64,000 nt of DNA from Limonium bicolor (Eukaryota; Streptophyta; Magnoliopsida; Caryophyllales; Plumbaginaceae), in assembly GCA_023374045.1 (NCBI GenBank), contig CM041779.1, positions 150,537,485 to 150,601,484 of the forward strand, read 5' to 3'. A program made the position numbers and the translations under genes. Numbering within the stretch: the first letter of the stretch is position 1; every line of letters begins with the position of its first letter. Of the stretch, positions 43,791 through 56,678 are shown piece after piece. The notes beneath the pieces are model-generated. The model saw only the letters and a program-made list of their open reading frames with translations, did no database searches and was not told the DNA's origin.

Positions 43791-46153
43791 AGAAAAACAC
43801 TTTTGAAAATGCGTGTTTTCAAAGTGGTGGATTTTCTCAATGTGAATTTTGACGCTCGGTCATTCTCAAATAAAATAGGGAGTGGAAACCCTATACACAT
43901 TTGATCTAGATAAATTCAGAGGGAATGTACAACCTATACACAAAGTCTATTCAGAAATTGACAAGAGAGAAAAGAATGCTAGGAAAACCTATACATCAAT
44001 TCTAAAAGTCATTAAATGGGGGAGTTTGAGCTTAAAAACTTCTCTCAAATTTTTCTGCTTCGTCTTCGAGCTTCTGAATGACTGCTTACGCTCGGGCTCT
44101 TGGTTGGCTCTTGACCGGCTACTCTTCGTCTTCGAACTCTTGACCGGTTGCTCATTCGTTTTCAGGCTCCTGCAACAGGGTAGTATTATGATCAAACAGA
44201 ACGGGTTGGTGTTCTTCCGATTTTCAACAGTTTGAACTCGAACAGGTGTTCCTAATCTTCATGTCGCTTGACCCGGGTTGGTACACTTCTGATTTTGTAT
44301 TTAAACGGTTGGTGACAGTCTTCATGTCACGCGGCTAGCTCCACGGGTTGGTACGCTTCTGGCTTTCAGCTTGATCCACGTAGTCGATCTTCATGCTGCT
44401 TCACTTGCTCCGACGAGAGGAATGGGGAATATTTTGAGAAAGGAAAAGTGAATGATCGAGCACTAAATCTTATGTGAAAATCCACCACTTTTGTGAAAAC
44501 ACAAAATGACTAGTACGCTCCACGGTAATGACCGCTGCTCTTGAAGGTGGGTTGAACTTCAAAAATAACAGGTCACAACATGGGGACTAAATCATTTATT
44601 TTGAAATACGTTTGTGAGAAATGCTTTTTCGAAACAACATCTGTGAGAAATGCTATTTGAAACTCGTTTGCAAAAAATGGGTTTTGAAAGCTATTTTAGA
44701 GACTAGTTTTGGAAAAAAACATTTGTGGGAAACATTGTTTGAAAATCATTTGTAAACAGTAGATTTTTGAAATTTGTTCTTTGCAAACTGCTTGATAAAG
44801 TTTGTTTTCGGGAAGACTTTGATTGAAACCGATTCTGAAAACTGTTTTGGAAATAACAATTTTTGAAGGTCATTTTTTTTAAATCATTCGAGATGGACGA
44901 CTCTGAAGATATTTCATTGGAGTGTTCGAACTGTTTTTTTTTTTTTTGCCAATTTTTGAAACGTGATCACACATAGATGTAAGTGCAAAATAAAAATCGT
45001 GGCTGATTTTTGTGGAGCTGAGTGTGAATGATTGGGATAATCACCTTCCAGGTCAATCAATGCTTCCATACCACCGGGGGAACCGTCGTCCCTTCACTGT
45101 TCATCTCTCGGGATTTATCTCTGTTATGCCTTGTGGGGCACGTCATTAAGAAAGACCGGAGTGCTTAAGTTTGAAAGGTCGGGATACCCGAAGTGATACA
45201 GTCACACGAGCCACAGCCGAGGATTATCACAACATACTCACTTTTCGGGAAACTCGGGGAAGTACTGCATAGGAACGGGTCTCTCGTCATCTGCACGGTC
45301 AGGTGTGTCTAAAGTCCAAATTATTCACTGACTACGTACGTTGTGCCATGTATGGGTATCCGGTAAATACGGGATCCTCTATGGACGTGTAGCGTGACAT
45401 TGGGCTTTAGAGACACCCGTGGTGCAGAGGAACAATGGAGAACTGAGCCCATGCAATCTTCAGGGTAAGGCAGAAGGGTGGTCAGACAGGCGGCATACAA
45501 GGGGGTGACTCTCCGTAAAACCCGTCCTAGACACCGGATCAGGCAGCTGGACACTGAAGGCTCATGGTTCACTATATGTTGGCTTAGACTCGGATAATGG
45601 AGGATATATTTGGATCATGAGTATCAAGGCGTAGGTCGATGACCATCTCGCCCCGTGGGTATAACCATTCAAATGAATGACCCGACTCATGGGGAATCAA
45701 TCGTGGACCGATCGGCATCCTGTGACTCGTGAATATAGCGGGTGACACAGAGGAATGCATGTCCTAAGCTACCCAACCAATGCACCCCACAATCATACAA
45801 CATATAAGTAAAGTAGGGAAGTTAGCACCAACCTATTTACTAAATGTTTGTCTTGAAGGTGATAATTCCAATTTGGTTGTTTATTAGCCTAAAGGGAAGT
45901 TAGCTTCATTCAATCCTAAGTGTCTCTTTCTAATCGTGAGCTAATTATTAACCCAATTGTTGTCATGTTTGTTAAGGATCTATCAAGTCCTATCTGTCCT
46001 CATCAGATACACGCTCTAAGTGTGGAGTAGAATAATCCTAGAGGCTTGGAAAGAATCTCTTGAAGGTTTTGAAAGAAGTTAGGAAATCCTGACAATCTTG
46101 AATGGAGTTCAGTCTTCCTTGACCAAGTTTATGAGAAAAACTTACTCAAGTTT

Positions 46154-46172
46154 TCCCCAGTAGAGTCGTCAT
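46154..46172 (-). other. probable primer-binding site of the giant element
   Basis: The minus strand reads ATGACGACTCTACTGGGGA just after the LTR. It resembles the TGGCGACTC-CTGGGGA block commonly seen at this position in Tat-lineage elements. The priming tRNA is not assigned. Confidence 0.55.
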
Positions 46173-46174
46173 TC

Positions 46175-49100
46175 TGTGGAGGGTGATTTTTTGCTATGAG
46201 GGGGGTCTGTCTAAATGGTTCTTGACTGAAAAGCCAAGATCCTAAAATGCCATTCTGTGGAGGGTGAAAACCCGTTATTCTGGCAGCCCTCAAATACCTA
46301 CTAAATCGTCCGTCTTTCCCAGAAAGCATAAAGGGGAGTGCAAGTGTGCACTACACCCGCTCTCGATGGGCTCCACGCGGACTTATGCCCTAAGGGCGGA
46401 AATTGACTAGAGTCGCCACCTAGTTTGACCTAAGGAACTAGGAAGGAAGAAGAAGGGTTCTAAGAACCGTTAATTGACTCTGATGATTTATTGCCTATGG
46501 ATAGGACTTATCTGATCATACCAGAGATTCTGTGTGGGTTCGCACTGGGTTACACCCCTTAGAAGTGGCGACGACCACGACTTCGGATTGGTGCCGAGGA
46601 AACCTCGGTCTCCAATTGTCGGGATTGTCTTCTTTCAAAACCTTGTTAAAGAGATTCATTTATAAGCCAAGGATAGATTAGGACGAAAAGAGAGAAAAAG
46701 TGAAAGAGGCGAGCTTTTCTGCCAAGCTAATGCAAAAAGAAGAATTGGGAAATTCGGATGAGCATAGAATGAAGATTTGAAAAAATCTGGGGTTGAGTGA
46801 ATAAACAATACTTGGAGTCTGATAGTTTGAAGTTTGTGAGAGCCGAAGAAGGTTTGAGTGTTTTGGGGTATGAAGAACACCTTAGAGGGGAAAGGGTTTC
46901 TTGTTTAGAATGGGGTCGCACCCTAGATGGGCTGCCTACGTACTCAATTCCCTGTTGAGATCAGACCTTACGTAGTTCATGAATGTTTGGGATTTTTGGG
47001 GATTTTGAAGAGTTTTGGAGTTTCGGGTGTGAGAGGTTAGTCTGTGAGATGCTCGGGTATGTGAGACGTTTGAAACCTTGAGATGTCAAAGTCTATGAGA
47101 CGCTCGGATCTGTAAGACGCTCGGGTCTGTGAGATGCTCAGGTCTGTGAGAAATTCGAATCATTGGAATAACAAAGTCTGTGAGACAATCGGGTCTGTGA
47201 GACATTCGAATGTGCGAGGGTAATTGGATTTTGAGGGATGATTTGAGTCCATGAAGTTGGGAATTATTTGGGATTGAAATGAATTTATTGAAAATTGAAA
47301 TGGGTTTCGAGTGAATGAATTTGAATGAGATTTATTGAAATGGTTTTGAAGTGAATGAATTTTTGAATTGAGTTGAGATTGGATGAAGTTTGAATGAATT
47401 GGAATTGAGATGAATTTGGAATTGAATTGAATTTGAATTGAGATGAATTTGGAATTGAATTGAATTTGAATGGGAATTGAAATTGAAAGTTAACTCTATT
47501 TGCATTGAGATGAATATGTGTTGAAGTTGAATGGGAATTGGAATTGAAATGGATTTGAATTGAATTTGGTTTGGGCCGAGATTGGAAAACGGGTCGGGTC
47601 AAAGTTAGGCTGGTCAAAGCTGGGTTGGTCAAAGTTGGACCGAGTCAAGGTCAAAGTTCGGTCAAGTCAAACTTGGGGTCAAGTCAAAGTTTCAGGTCAT
47701 AGTCAAAGTTTTGTTTAAGGCAAATTGGGCCTTGTTGGGGTTTCGGGCCGAATGGGCCTGGTTTGGGCTTTTGGACTGAATGGGCCTTGTTTATGCTTTT
47801 GGGCTGAATGGGCCCTGTTTATGCTTTTGGGCTGAATGGGCCTTGTTTGGGCTTGAAATGGATTTGGGTCGAATTGGGCTTGGGTCCAAAATGGGTTTGG
47901 TTTGACTTGGGCTTGGGTCTGAAATGGGTTTAGGCCCAAAATGGGTTTGGGTTGAATTGGCGGGGTCTGAAATGAAATGAAATAAAATGGGTTGAATTGG
48001 ATTTGAATCAGGTTTGAATTGAAATGAATTGGGTTGAATTCGATTTGAATCGGGTTTGAATTGAATTGAATTGATTTTGAATTGAAATAAATTGGACTGA
48101 ATTTGATTTGAATCTGGTTTGAATTGAAATGGGTTGGACTGGGTTAAATTGAATTGGAATGGGTTGAATTGAATCAGAATGAATTTAATTAGAATGAATT
48201 AGAATTGAAATGGGCTGAAATTGAATTCAATTGAGTTGAATTGGGCCGAAACCGAATTGAATTGGAGTGAATTTAATTGAATTTGAATTAGGCTTGAATT
48301 GAATTGAATTGAATTGGGCTTGAATTGAATTGAGATGAATTGAGTTTGGATTAAGTTTTGGGCCAGATTTGAATTTGGGGCGATTAGGCTTTTGGGCCAG
48401 GTCGACAATTGTCGTTGGGCCAAGGAAGGGTATTGGGCCAAGTTTTATAGAATGGGCTGTTTTCGGACTTGAGACTTTGGAAATGAATTGCTCTTCACTT
48501 TTTTTATATACATAATTTTAGATGTGTGTTTTAAGGTTTAGGGTGTCACCTTGACCAAGAAGGACATATGACCCACTAAGTGCCAAGGGACTCCCACTAT
48601 CCTAATGGCTTGGACCTAAGGGCATAACTAGGGCTTAGATAGTAAAGTTTTGTACAATGAAATGGAACGAATTTTGCAATGAGGCTGGATATACAATATA
48701 CACATATAACACAGAGACAATCATATCAAAATCACTGAAGACACGACGATTGATCAGATCAAATAATAATAACAACCGACTGAATAAACAAATATATTCA
48801 CAGTTATTTCAAGTGATGTATACATGGGATGAAAATTTGAAAGCTATCTAGATGACAAATCATAATTATTCAAATCTAAAACTCTCAAAAAGTATAATGT
48901 ATGGGTTGCTAATCAATTATTAGTCTTATGCTATTTATTATCTCTCAATAGTCCATCAAAGGTTGCAAGCAAGAGAATAATGTAAAGGTCATGGGAAGAA
49001 GTCATAAGAATGAGAACTGATACAAATACAAATAAGAACTTCAAATCTAAAGCTGCTATGGGGGGTCGCATTGACGCCGCCTCACTTGAGCTGATAGGGT

Positions 49101-51940
49101 CAGCAAGAAGTGCACCGACCATTTTCTGAAGACTGGGGAAATACCCAAGTAGTTCGAGCCAAAATGCTTCTTTCCTAGCCTTAGCTGTTTCCAGTTCCTC
49201 AATCCACAATGTACATGTCATAGAACACAGACAAAGAAACACGGGATAAGTTAGTAAGAAATGTAAGAGGATTGGGGTGTGTGCAATGGGAACATACAGC
49301 CCCTCTCAATGGGAGGAAAGGGGGCAATTTAATCATCTCCCACACCCCAACCGAGAACATAGAAAAGAGATTCAAACTGCCAACAAATGCTAAGGATTGT
49401 AAGATAAATCAAGCATTGTGGTTGCTACTCAAATTAATCCGTCATCTTAGATTATGACTCAAACAAAGTGTAGTATCAAAGATAGGGGTTGTGAGTCATG
49501 TGGGATCATACCTAGAAGGGTTTATATCACTTCCCTCTAAGATGAAAGATTAATAAGTTACCATCCAACCGATGAGTGATTTGTCTTAACAATTATAGCA
49601 TGGGGCAACTATAACTCAATTCATGCTCTTATCTAAGCGCGAGGGTCAAATTACATGCTAGTATGAACTTAATTTCCAAACCAAATCGATGTGCAAGGGG
49701 CAAATTCAAAGCCGAAACAATTCAATTTCCCAAACCGAATTAAAATCGCGACATGAGAAACCAGCAATTGCTTGTGATAAGAAAGCTGACCATTAGGGTT
49801 TTCAAACCCATGAAGTGGTACCAGGCCCAAAGCGCCATCACAGGGTCAAGTCTCAAAGCCCAAAGTCAATTCCAAGCCAAACAAGCCCACGCGTACAAGC
49901 CTTTGTCAATTCAAAGTTCACCAGGTTGGACGGTTCACCAAGGCCCAACGTACAGGTTCAATCCAATCATGCCACCATGAGCCCGAATCGCAATATAGGG
50001 AGCACCACCAAGGATGCATAAACGGGCCCACAATTGACCGCCCCAAATCAGATCAGCGCACAACAAGCTTTACTCTGCTCAAAGATGAATCGGTAAACAT
50101 ATGCACAGACAGACAGGGACCTCGAACACCCAAAGGCCGAAAAAGGGGTGAGAGCCCAAAGTTCATCATATCAGTACATTAAAACGAACAACAGTGCTAA
50201 ACTCAAACCCAAAACAGAACATGTTGCGTAACAATAGATACATCAAGTGGAATTTTCAAACCCGAAGGAGCCATAGTCAGCTGGAGATTAGAAGCTGAGT
50301 CTAGCAATGAAGTCATAGATCTACTCTGAGTCATTGGTCGTTAATTCAATCTCGGTTCGAAGTGAGAGTACCTCAGTCAAGTATATGGGCAACGACAATT
50401 AGCATATGAAACAATATGTTCACTGGGATCAAAATGAGTACCGAGACATGACAAAATGGGCAACAGGCAGCGAGAAATCTCGCTGGAGCTAATCGATCAG
50501 CAAAACAGTCGTCTAGCGCTGGGGAGATTTAAATCCAAAACCCAGAACGCTCCAGAGAAGCAAATAAACAGTAAGAACATTATTATGCAATCGAAATAAA
50601 CATATGAACACAGACCAAACCAATCGACAAGGATAGAAGCTGTGGAGAAGTAGGTCGACGGCGATAACAACATCTTAAAGGTCGGTAAAATAGCATGTCA
50701 TCGCTTCGATCGAACAGGGCACCTCATCAAAATCGCAGATGGAGGAGCAAAACATCAGAGAAACACTACAGGAAATCGTAACAAGAGGAAGAGGGGAAGA
50801 GATTTCTTCTCTTTCTTAAAAATCCTTTCACAGGGAAGAACATCGTGACCAGGAGTGAGCCACCAGAAAGTGCAAGCTAAATTCGAGAAAGTGGTAGTGG
50901 TGTCGGATACCCCCGTTTCAAAATATGAGATTGGTTGAGAGCTAGAGGCCGCCACTGATCAAGAGATCACAGGAAGGGCGAATGCAAGACCGAAGAAGAT
51001 CGGTCGAGGAGATTTGTGGCGGTGATTTTGCTGCTAGATTAGGTCGATTTTCAGACATCGAGCACCAAACAGTTGAAGTTTGCTGGTATTTTTTTTGAAG
51101 ATGAAGAACCGATTAAGGAGGATGGGTGAAGGCGATGGGAGGTTTCATTCGTAGAAGAACGATAGAGGAGAAGTGGAGGCGCTGGGTTTTGGAAGAGAAT
51201 TGAGGCGCTGGGTTTTTTGGAAGAGAATGGAGGCGGGTCTCGGCGAAGGGGAGATAGAAGAAGATGGATATAGGGATGATCGAGAGTGAAGACGGGAGGT
51301 GGCGGCTGTTATTCCCGAAGAAATTTTTTTTGGAGTCGATGAGGAAGAAGAAAAATCGAGCCCCGAGTGGGAGAAGGAGACCACCGTTCAGTAAAGAATC
51401 ACTAGGGTTTTCTTGTTGTCATGAGAAAGGGTGGGTTCTAGGGTTTATGAGTGGGCTTTGTGTTTTTGTTTGGGCTTAGTAGGTCCAATACTAGGTGCTG
51501 GAATGGGTTTAAGGGCCTGGGCTAGGCTGGAGTTCAAGTAAGTGTGGATTGGGTTTGTAAGATGAAAATAAAAGTGTCTAAATAGAAGTGAACTGAAATG
51601 ATAATAAAAATACCAATGTTAATAGTAGAATAAAATAAAATAAAATATAAAAAAAGGTGTATAGGTGAATAAAAATAAAATAAATAAATAGAATATAAAC
51701 AAAACAAAATAAGATAGTAAAATAGGTGAATAAACAAAAAGGGACGACCTTGAAACTGGACTGTCGATGGAAATTCATTTTCGAAGAGTTGTGTTTTGTT
51801 TTTTTTAATGCTTTGAAAAAGATTATAAAATGATGGTTTCGTTTTAGCACGCACGCTAATATGTTTTGAAAAAGAAAGGCGACGACCCCTCTTATTATTT
51901 CGGAATTTGCTTTATGGGGTGAGAATTTTTGGTGTCTACA
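46175..51940 (-). repeat. 5' LTR of the giant element (5,766 bp)
   Basis: Partner of 19199-24887. It carries an extra stretch near 48220-48260 and a 30-bp tandem duplication of a GAGGCGCTGGGTTTT segment near 51175-51235 that the other LTR lacks. The order of internal blocks is the same. Confidence 0.95.
47280..48360. repeat. GAATT/TTGAA low-complexity tract in the second LTR
   Basis: Counterpart of 20290-21360, with different small insertions and deletions, as expected for a slippage-prone array. Confidence 0.9.
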
Positions 51941-51945
51941 ACTTC
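51941..51945. repeat. right TSD ACTTC of the giant element
   Basis: ACTTC directly follows the GTGTCTACA LTR end, identical to 19194-19198. Confidence 0.9.
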
Positions 51946-52299
51946 ATTTACCATTTAGAAAAGTTCAAAAAAACAACACTAACCATTGACACCATACTAG
52001 ACATCCATAAGAAATCAACTTTCCATTGTTATAGGGAACCACATCCCAAAGGGAAGTTGCATGAGCAATGTGAAGAAAGGCCAAACTCCCAAACCTGACC
52101 ATAAAAGTGTTGCATGCTTCCGAAAGACAACCTTACCACTTAAGCCAAACATTCACTTAAGCAGCACAAAACCATATAACAAAAAGAAAGTTACCAGACC
52201 CAAAGTACTAAGTTCCACCCCTAACCAAAAGTATGTACTTGAACCAAAAAGCATAAACACAAAGGACATAAGCAAAAGATAACGTACTAAAGAGGGTTG
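51946..52299. other. spacer between the giant element and the solo LTR
   Basis: AT-rich. A short basic open stretch lies on the plus strand (52061-52282) without a known domain. By position it should continue the older sequence interrupted at 19198, and possibly the LINE to the right. Confidence 0.4.
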
Positions 52300-52559
52300 T
52301 GATAAGTGGTGAAATAATGCTATTTTAAGGTCTTTATTCACCTTCATTTTACTTGGTGCATAACCTTTTTCACCACTTTATGGAGTAATTTTGTGATTAT
52401 TAGTGAGCTTATACTTTTGGAAATACTTGAATAGGTAAATACTCATTTGAGTACATTTTGAAGGTTAAATTGAGGTTGCATCAATGATCGAGTACTTTGG
52501 GAAGGATGTCAAGCCAAATGGAAGCATTGGGATGATTCAGGTGCGAAGAGAAGCTCACT

Positions 52560-52745
52560 GGAGCCGACCGACTCACGCAGTCCGACTTAGGTGGGTCGGT
52601 CCAACACATTTATATGCTACTAGAATCGACCGACCCAGGCTGACCGACCTAGGTAGGTCGGTTGAACTTAAAATGAGCACGTGCCTTCTTTTTCAGAGGG
52701 CCGACCGACCCACGGAACCGACCCACCTAGGTCGATCGGACGGAA
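52560..52745. repeat. CCGACC/GGTCGG interspersed array
   Basis: Repeated CCGACCGAC, GGGTCGGT and GACCTAGGTAGGTCGG words can pair with each other. It is a different sequence from, but the same design as, the GTCCGACCC array in the chromovirus LTR. Confidence 0.8.
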
Positions 52746-52824
52746 ATTCTACCCAAATTTGAGTCTTGAAAAGCTAATTTTTGGGGCATCCTTCCTCATT
52801 CTTGATTCTACACGATTCCAATCT

Positions 52825-52833
<9 letters not shown>

Positions 52834-52863
<30 letters not shown>
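52834..52863. repeat. (GA)n microsatellite
   Basis: An uninterrupted GAGAGA run of about 30 bp in a purine-rich stretch (52830-52925). Confidence 0.95.
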
Positions 52864-52868
<5 letters not shown>

Positions 52869-54666
52869 AACCAAGGGAGAAAAGAGGAGGAGAAAAGAAG
52901 AGAAGAAAAGGAGGAAGAAGGGCTAGAAAACTTGACCTCTATAGAAGCTCCAAAGCTCCTCCAATGGCCAAATCCCTCTTTTCTCTTCTCTTTCTCTTTT
53001 TAATGGTTGAGTAGTCTCATCTTGTATCCTAGGATGGGGTTTGACCCTAACATTTCTCATTGAATGCTCTAGACCTAACTCGTCAAATACTCTTGTTTTA
53101 TCTCCTTCAATATGCAATTAATGCTTTAATTTGATCAATTATGACATTTATGGTGGTTCCCTTCAACATTTGACTTTGAGTTTGGGACTTGACCAAGAAG
53201 GGATAAACCCTAACTTTTGCATTCTTGAATTTGGGGGTATAATCTTAGGGCTATTATTTAAGAGCTTGTGTTTACCTAGTAACTTTGACCTTCTTTAATT
53301 AAGATGTTTGATTAATTAGGTAAGAATTGATTGTTCCATGATTTGGGGATTCTTGATTTTAGCTCTAAAAGACAAGGTGAGAATGAGTTATGGTTGTGAG
53401 TTTCATTGGGTAATTTAGGTGATTCCTCACTATCTTAGGGTACTCTTCCATCCATTCCAATCAACCGCTTGATTTACTACTTTTATTTTTCTCCTTGTTC
53501 ACAACCAACTAAGATTGTCTCCGACTAAACCCCATTTACAATTTTTAATCGCACTTTACTAAGATACCAAAGGTCAGGATTTAGAAACCAATTTCCTTGT
53601 GGATTCGACACTTGTTATATTGCAATGAATTGGGTGCACTTGCCCATTGTAGCTAGGTTTTACTGCTTATATTAGCATTTTCATCAACAGGTGGTTAACC
53701 ATAAGGTAGACACTACATGAACCCAAAGTCCCAAAAACGCCTATATGTATGGGTAATGCCAAGCCCCATGCAAGTGGGTACCGTAACATCATTTTCCAAG
53801 GCGACTCTGAGTGCCTCTCAAAGTCGCCTTCTTCGAAAGTGACCACATCCTTATAGCCCTTGCGATCTACCTCAGATAATCGCAAGTCCCACAACTCCTC
53901 TATCGAAGCATCTACTAAAATATGACCAAACTTTTGTTTCCTAATCCGTTGATTTGAACTAGGTGTGTCGATGTGCATGGCTTCAAGAAGGGCGGACAGA
54001 TCACCGTTTATCACAAGTGAACTAGCTTGCTGGAATGAGCCCACTTCAACACCAATTTCTTCCTCGACATTTCACGTGATTTGCCCTAGAAGATAAATCT
54101 CCACCCCACTCGTTAAGGGCCTCGCTTTAGGTCTGTCACTGATTCCCTTAGGCCGTCTTTGACCTAAGAGTATAGTGGTATTGAGCCACATGTCGTAAGG
54201 GGAATAATCTTCCTAAAGGTTCCAATAGCTCGGACAAGAATCATAAGCATGCATAAATAGGCCACACCTTGAACATACCGCGGCCATGTCATCATATGTG
54301 ACTGTGAAAACCAAATCTTGCCCATTGAGAGAAATTGGGAGGCTGCGCAGCATATATAAGGACATGGATATTTAATAGGACCTTGATAAGCAGCTACCTA
54401 TAACCAGAGTAGATAGCATCCTCCATGACACCTGTGACACGGCCCACCTTTAAGGCCTTCTTCTAGGCGAACTCAATGTTACAATAGATCTTGGGACTTT
54501 GTATATTCACACACAAATCGGGACCCAAGTGAATTCATGCGCCTCAAAAGTTTTGTCCATGTCCAAACTTTGAATCGTAAACAGGGCGTTGTTGACAAAC
54601 CATGGACCCCAAACCATGACTGGATGCATGGCAGCCTTACTATCAAAATCAACCACAAAAAGATTA

Positions 54667-56678
54667 GGGAAATTTCACGAGATACCCCTGAGGTTTGAGT
54701 GAATTCTATGAAATACCCCTGATGTTTCATTTTCATTACGAGATATCCCTAAGGTTTCATTTTCTTTACGAGATACCCCTAAGGTTTCAATTTTATTACG
54801 AGATACCCCTATGTTCAAATTGTGATATATTATATTGTTAATATCCCCATTTTATCTTCACCATATATAAATACTTAAATAAATAGAAATGACTAAATAA
54901 TAAAGCAATAAATTATTTTGAACAATAAACATAAATTGTTAAACTGTTACGTAACAATGACTTAAATCATAGAAAAGTGTAACAATATTGTGAAAGAAAT
55001 ATTAAAAGTAACAAGTTCATATGGTACATCAAAAAACTCATTATTTAAAATTAGAAAAATAAAGTATAAAGAAACATAAAATATAATCAATTTTTGGTGT
55101 GATTTTAATGTATTTGTTATAACTATTTTACAATTTTTAAGTCTCCACTAATTATATTTGTGTATTTTTTTATATTTTATATTTTTAAAATTAGGGAAAT
55201 TTCATAAGATACCCCCGAGGTTTGAGCGAATTTTACAAGATACCCCTGAAGTTTCATTTTTATTACGAGATACCCCTGAGGTTTCATTTTCTTTACAATA
55301 TACCCCTAAGGTTTCAATTTCATTACGATATACCCCTGAGGTTTCATTTTCATTACGATATACCCCTGAGGTTTCAATTTGATTACGAGATGTCCCTCCA
55401 TTCTAGGTTCTGATATATCATATTTTTCATATCCCCACTTTACCCTCGCACCATATGCCCTGCAATAACCTCAGGGGTTTATGGTCAAATTTTTTAAAAT
55501 TTAAAATATGAACAAAATGCACATAAAAGTTAAAGATCAATTAAATTTGAATTCAATTAAAAAAATAAAATTATAAAAACAACTCAAAATAATTAGAATT
55601 GTAAAAGTTTACAATAAATAAAAATGACTAAACAACAAAAAATTAATTTATTTAAAAATATATATTATTACATAATATAAAAACTATTATAGCGGTGACT
55701 TAAATTCATCAAAACTTTATAACAATTACATTAAATATAAAAAATCATTAAATAATTTATGAATTACGGTAAAAATTTATTAGCAAATATATTATTTGAT
55801 ATCAATAATCACAAGAGAAACGATCATATTTTATGGTTTTATACTTTATTTTTTGTAAATTATAATAATGATTTTTTCTATGCCCTATATGAAATTGTTA
55901 CTTTTAATATTCTTCATATTATTGTTATAATTTTATTACAATTTTAAGTTATCTCTACGTAACACCTTGACAATTTATATTTATTTTTCAAAATAATTTA
56001 TTTTTAATTTTTTTAATCATTTCCATTTATTTATTTATTTTTGTATTTTGTTTATTTAATTATATTCATTTTTTAATATAGATTTCAAATTTATATGAAC
56101 TTTAAGTTTTTGTGCATTTTATTTAAGTTTCAAATTCAAACAAAACTTTAACTAGGTTGTTGTAGGGGTATATGATATGAGGGTAAATTGGGATATGCAA
56201 AATATAATATATCAGAATCTGAACGAAAGGGTATCTTGTAATAAAATTGAAACCTTAGGGGTATATCGTAATGAAAATGAAACCTCAGGGGTATATCGTA
56301 GAAAAAATGAAACCTAAGGGTATCTCGTAATGAAAATGGAACTTTAGGGGAATATTGTAAAATTCACTCAAACCTCGGGGGTATCTCGTGAAATTTCCCT
56401 ACAAATTAATGATAAACCCTTGAGGTATTACGGGGCTTATGGTGTGAGGGTAAAATGGGAATAATGACAATATAACATATTAGAATATGAATGGAGGGGT
56501 ATCTCGTAATGAAATTGAAACCTTAGAGGTATCTCATAATGAAAATGAAACCTCGGGGGGGGGGGGGGTATATTGTAAACAAACTGAAATCTCATGGGTT
56601 ATCTCATAATAAAAATGAAACATCAAGGGTATTTCATAAAATTCATTCAAACCTTGGGGGTATCTCGTGAAATTTCCC
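54667..56678. mobile_element. outer foldback element, 9-bp TSD (MULE-like)
   Basis: The ends are GGGAAATTTCACGAGATACCCC and its complement, flanked by perfect 9-bp TSDs AAAAGATTA (54658-54666 and 56679-56687), the size made by Mutator-like elements. Each arm is a tandem array of about 30-bp units (CGAGATACCCCTGAGGTTTCATTTT). No transposase is present. It contains an inner copy of the same family. Confidence 0.88.
55194..56399. mobile_element. inner foldback element of the same family
   Basis: The ends GGGAAATTTCATAAGATACCCC and its complement are flanked by TTAAAATTA (55185-55193) and TACAAATTA (56400-56408), 7 of 9 identical. The arms carry the same 30-bp units as the outer element. The AT-rich middle (55500-56100) has no coding sequence. 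Confidence 0.75.

Larger units (their letters stand above)
40398..46174 (-). other. remaining internal region of the giant element, no recognised genes
   Basis: No gag, protease, RT, RNase H or integrase motif could be read on either strand. The longest open stretch (43346-43900, minus, 184 codons) shows no known domain and overlaps sequence resembling an LTR end. The part next to the right LTR (45000-46170) is moderately GC-rich 5' leader. The rest mixes repeats and LTR-like blocks listed separately. Confidence 0.6.
19199..51940 (-). mobile_element. giant non-autonomous LTR retrotransposon (Tat/Ogre-like), host of a nested element
   Basis: Two direct repeats of 5,689 and 5,766 bp (19199-24887 and 46175-51940) are bounded by ACTTC TSDs. 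In minus orientation the LTRs read TGTAGACACC...CCCTCCACA. The primer-binding-like GACGACTCTACTGGGGA follows the right LTR, and the purine-rich AATCAAGGGAGCCATC precedes the left one, so transcription runs right to left. Excluding the nested chromovirus, the internal region is about 7.0 kb with no recognisable gag, protease, RT or integrase. A large element with LTRs but no pol fits the class called LARD. The long LTRs and the 3' UTR minisatellite resemble Tat/Ogre elements. Confidence 0.92.
52300..53689 (+). mobile_element. probable solo LTR (1,390 bp)
   Basis: It runs TGATAAGTGGTGAAATAATG to TTTTCATCAACA, with typical LTR-end wording (GTGGATTCGACACTTGT near 53600). Flanks GGTTG (52295-52299) and GGTGG (53690-53694) agree at four of five bases. 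No internal region or second LTR is present. It holds a CCGACC array (52560-52745) and a (GA)n run (52834-52863). Orientation is taken from the end wording. Confidence 0.7.

Noticed and set aside
43346..43900. 184-codon minus-strand frame in the giant element
   Set aside because: No domain is recognisable, composition is unremarkable, and it overlaps a block resembling an inverted LTR start, so it is probably a chance frame.
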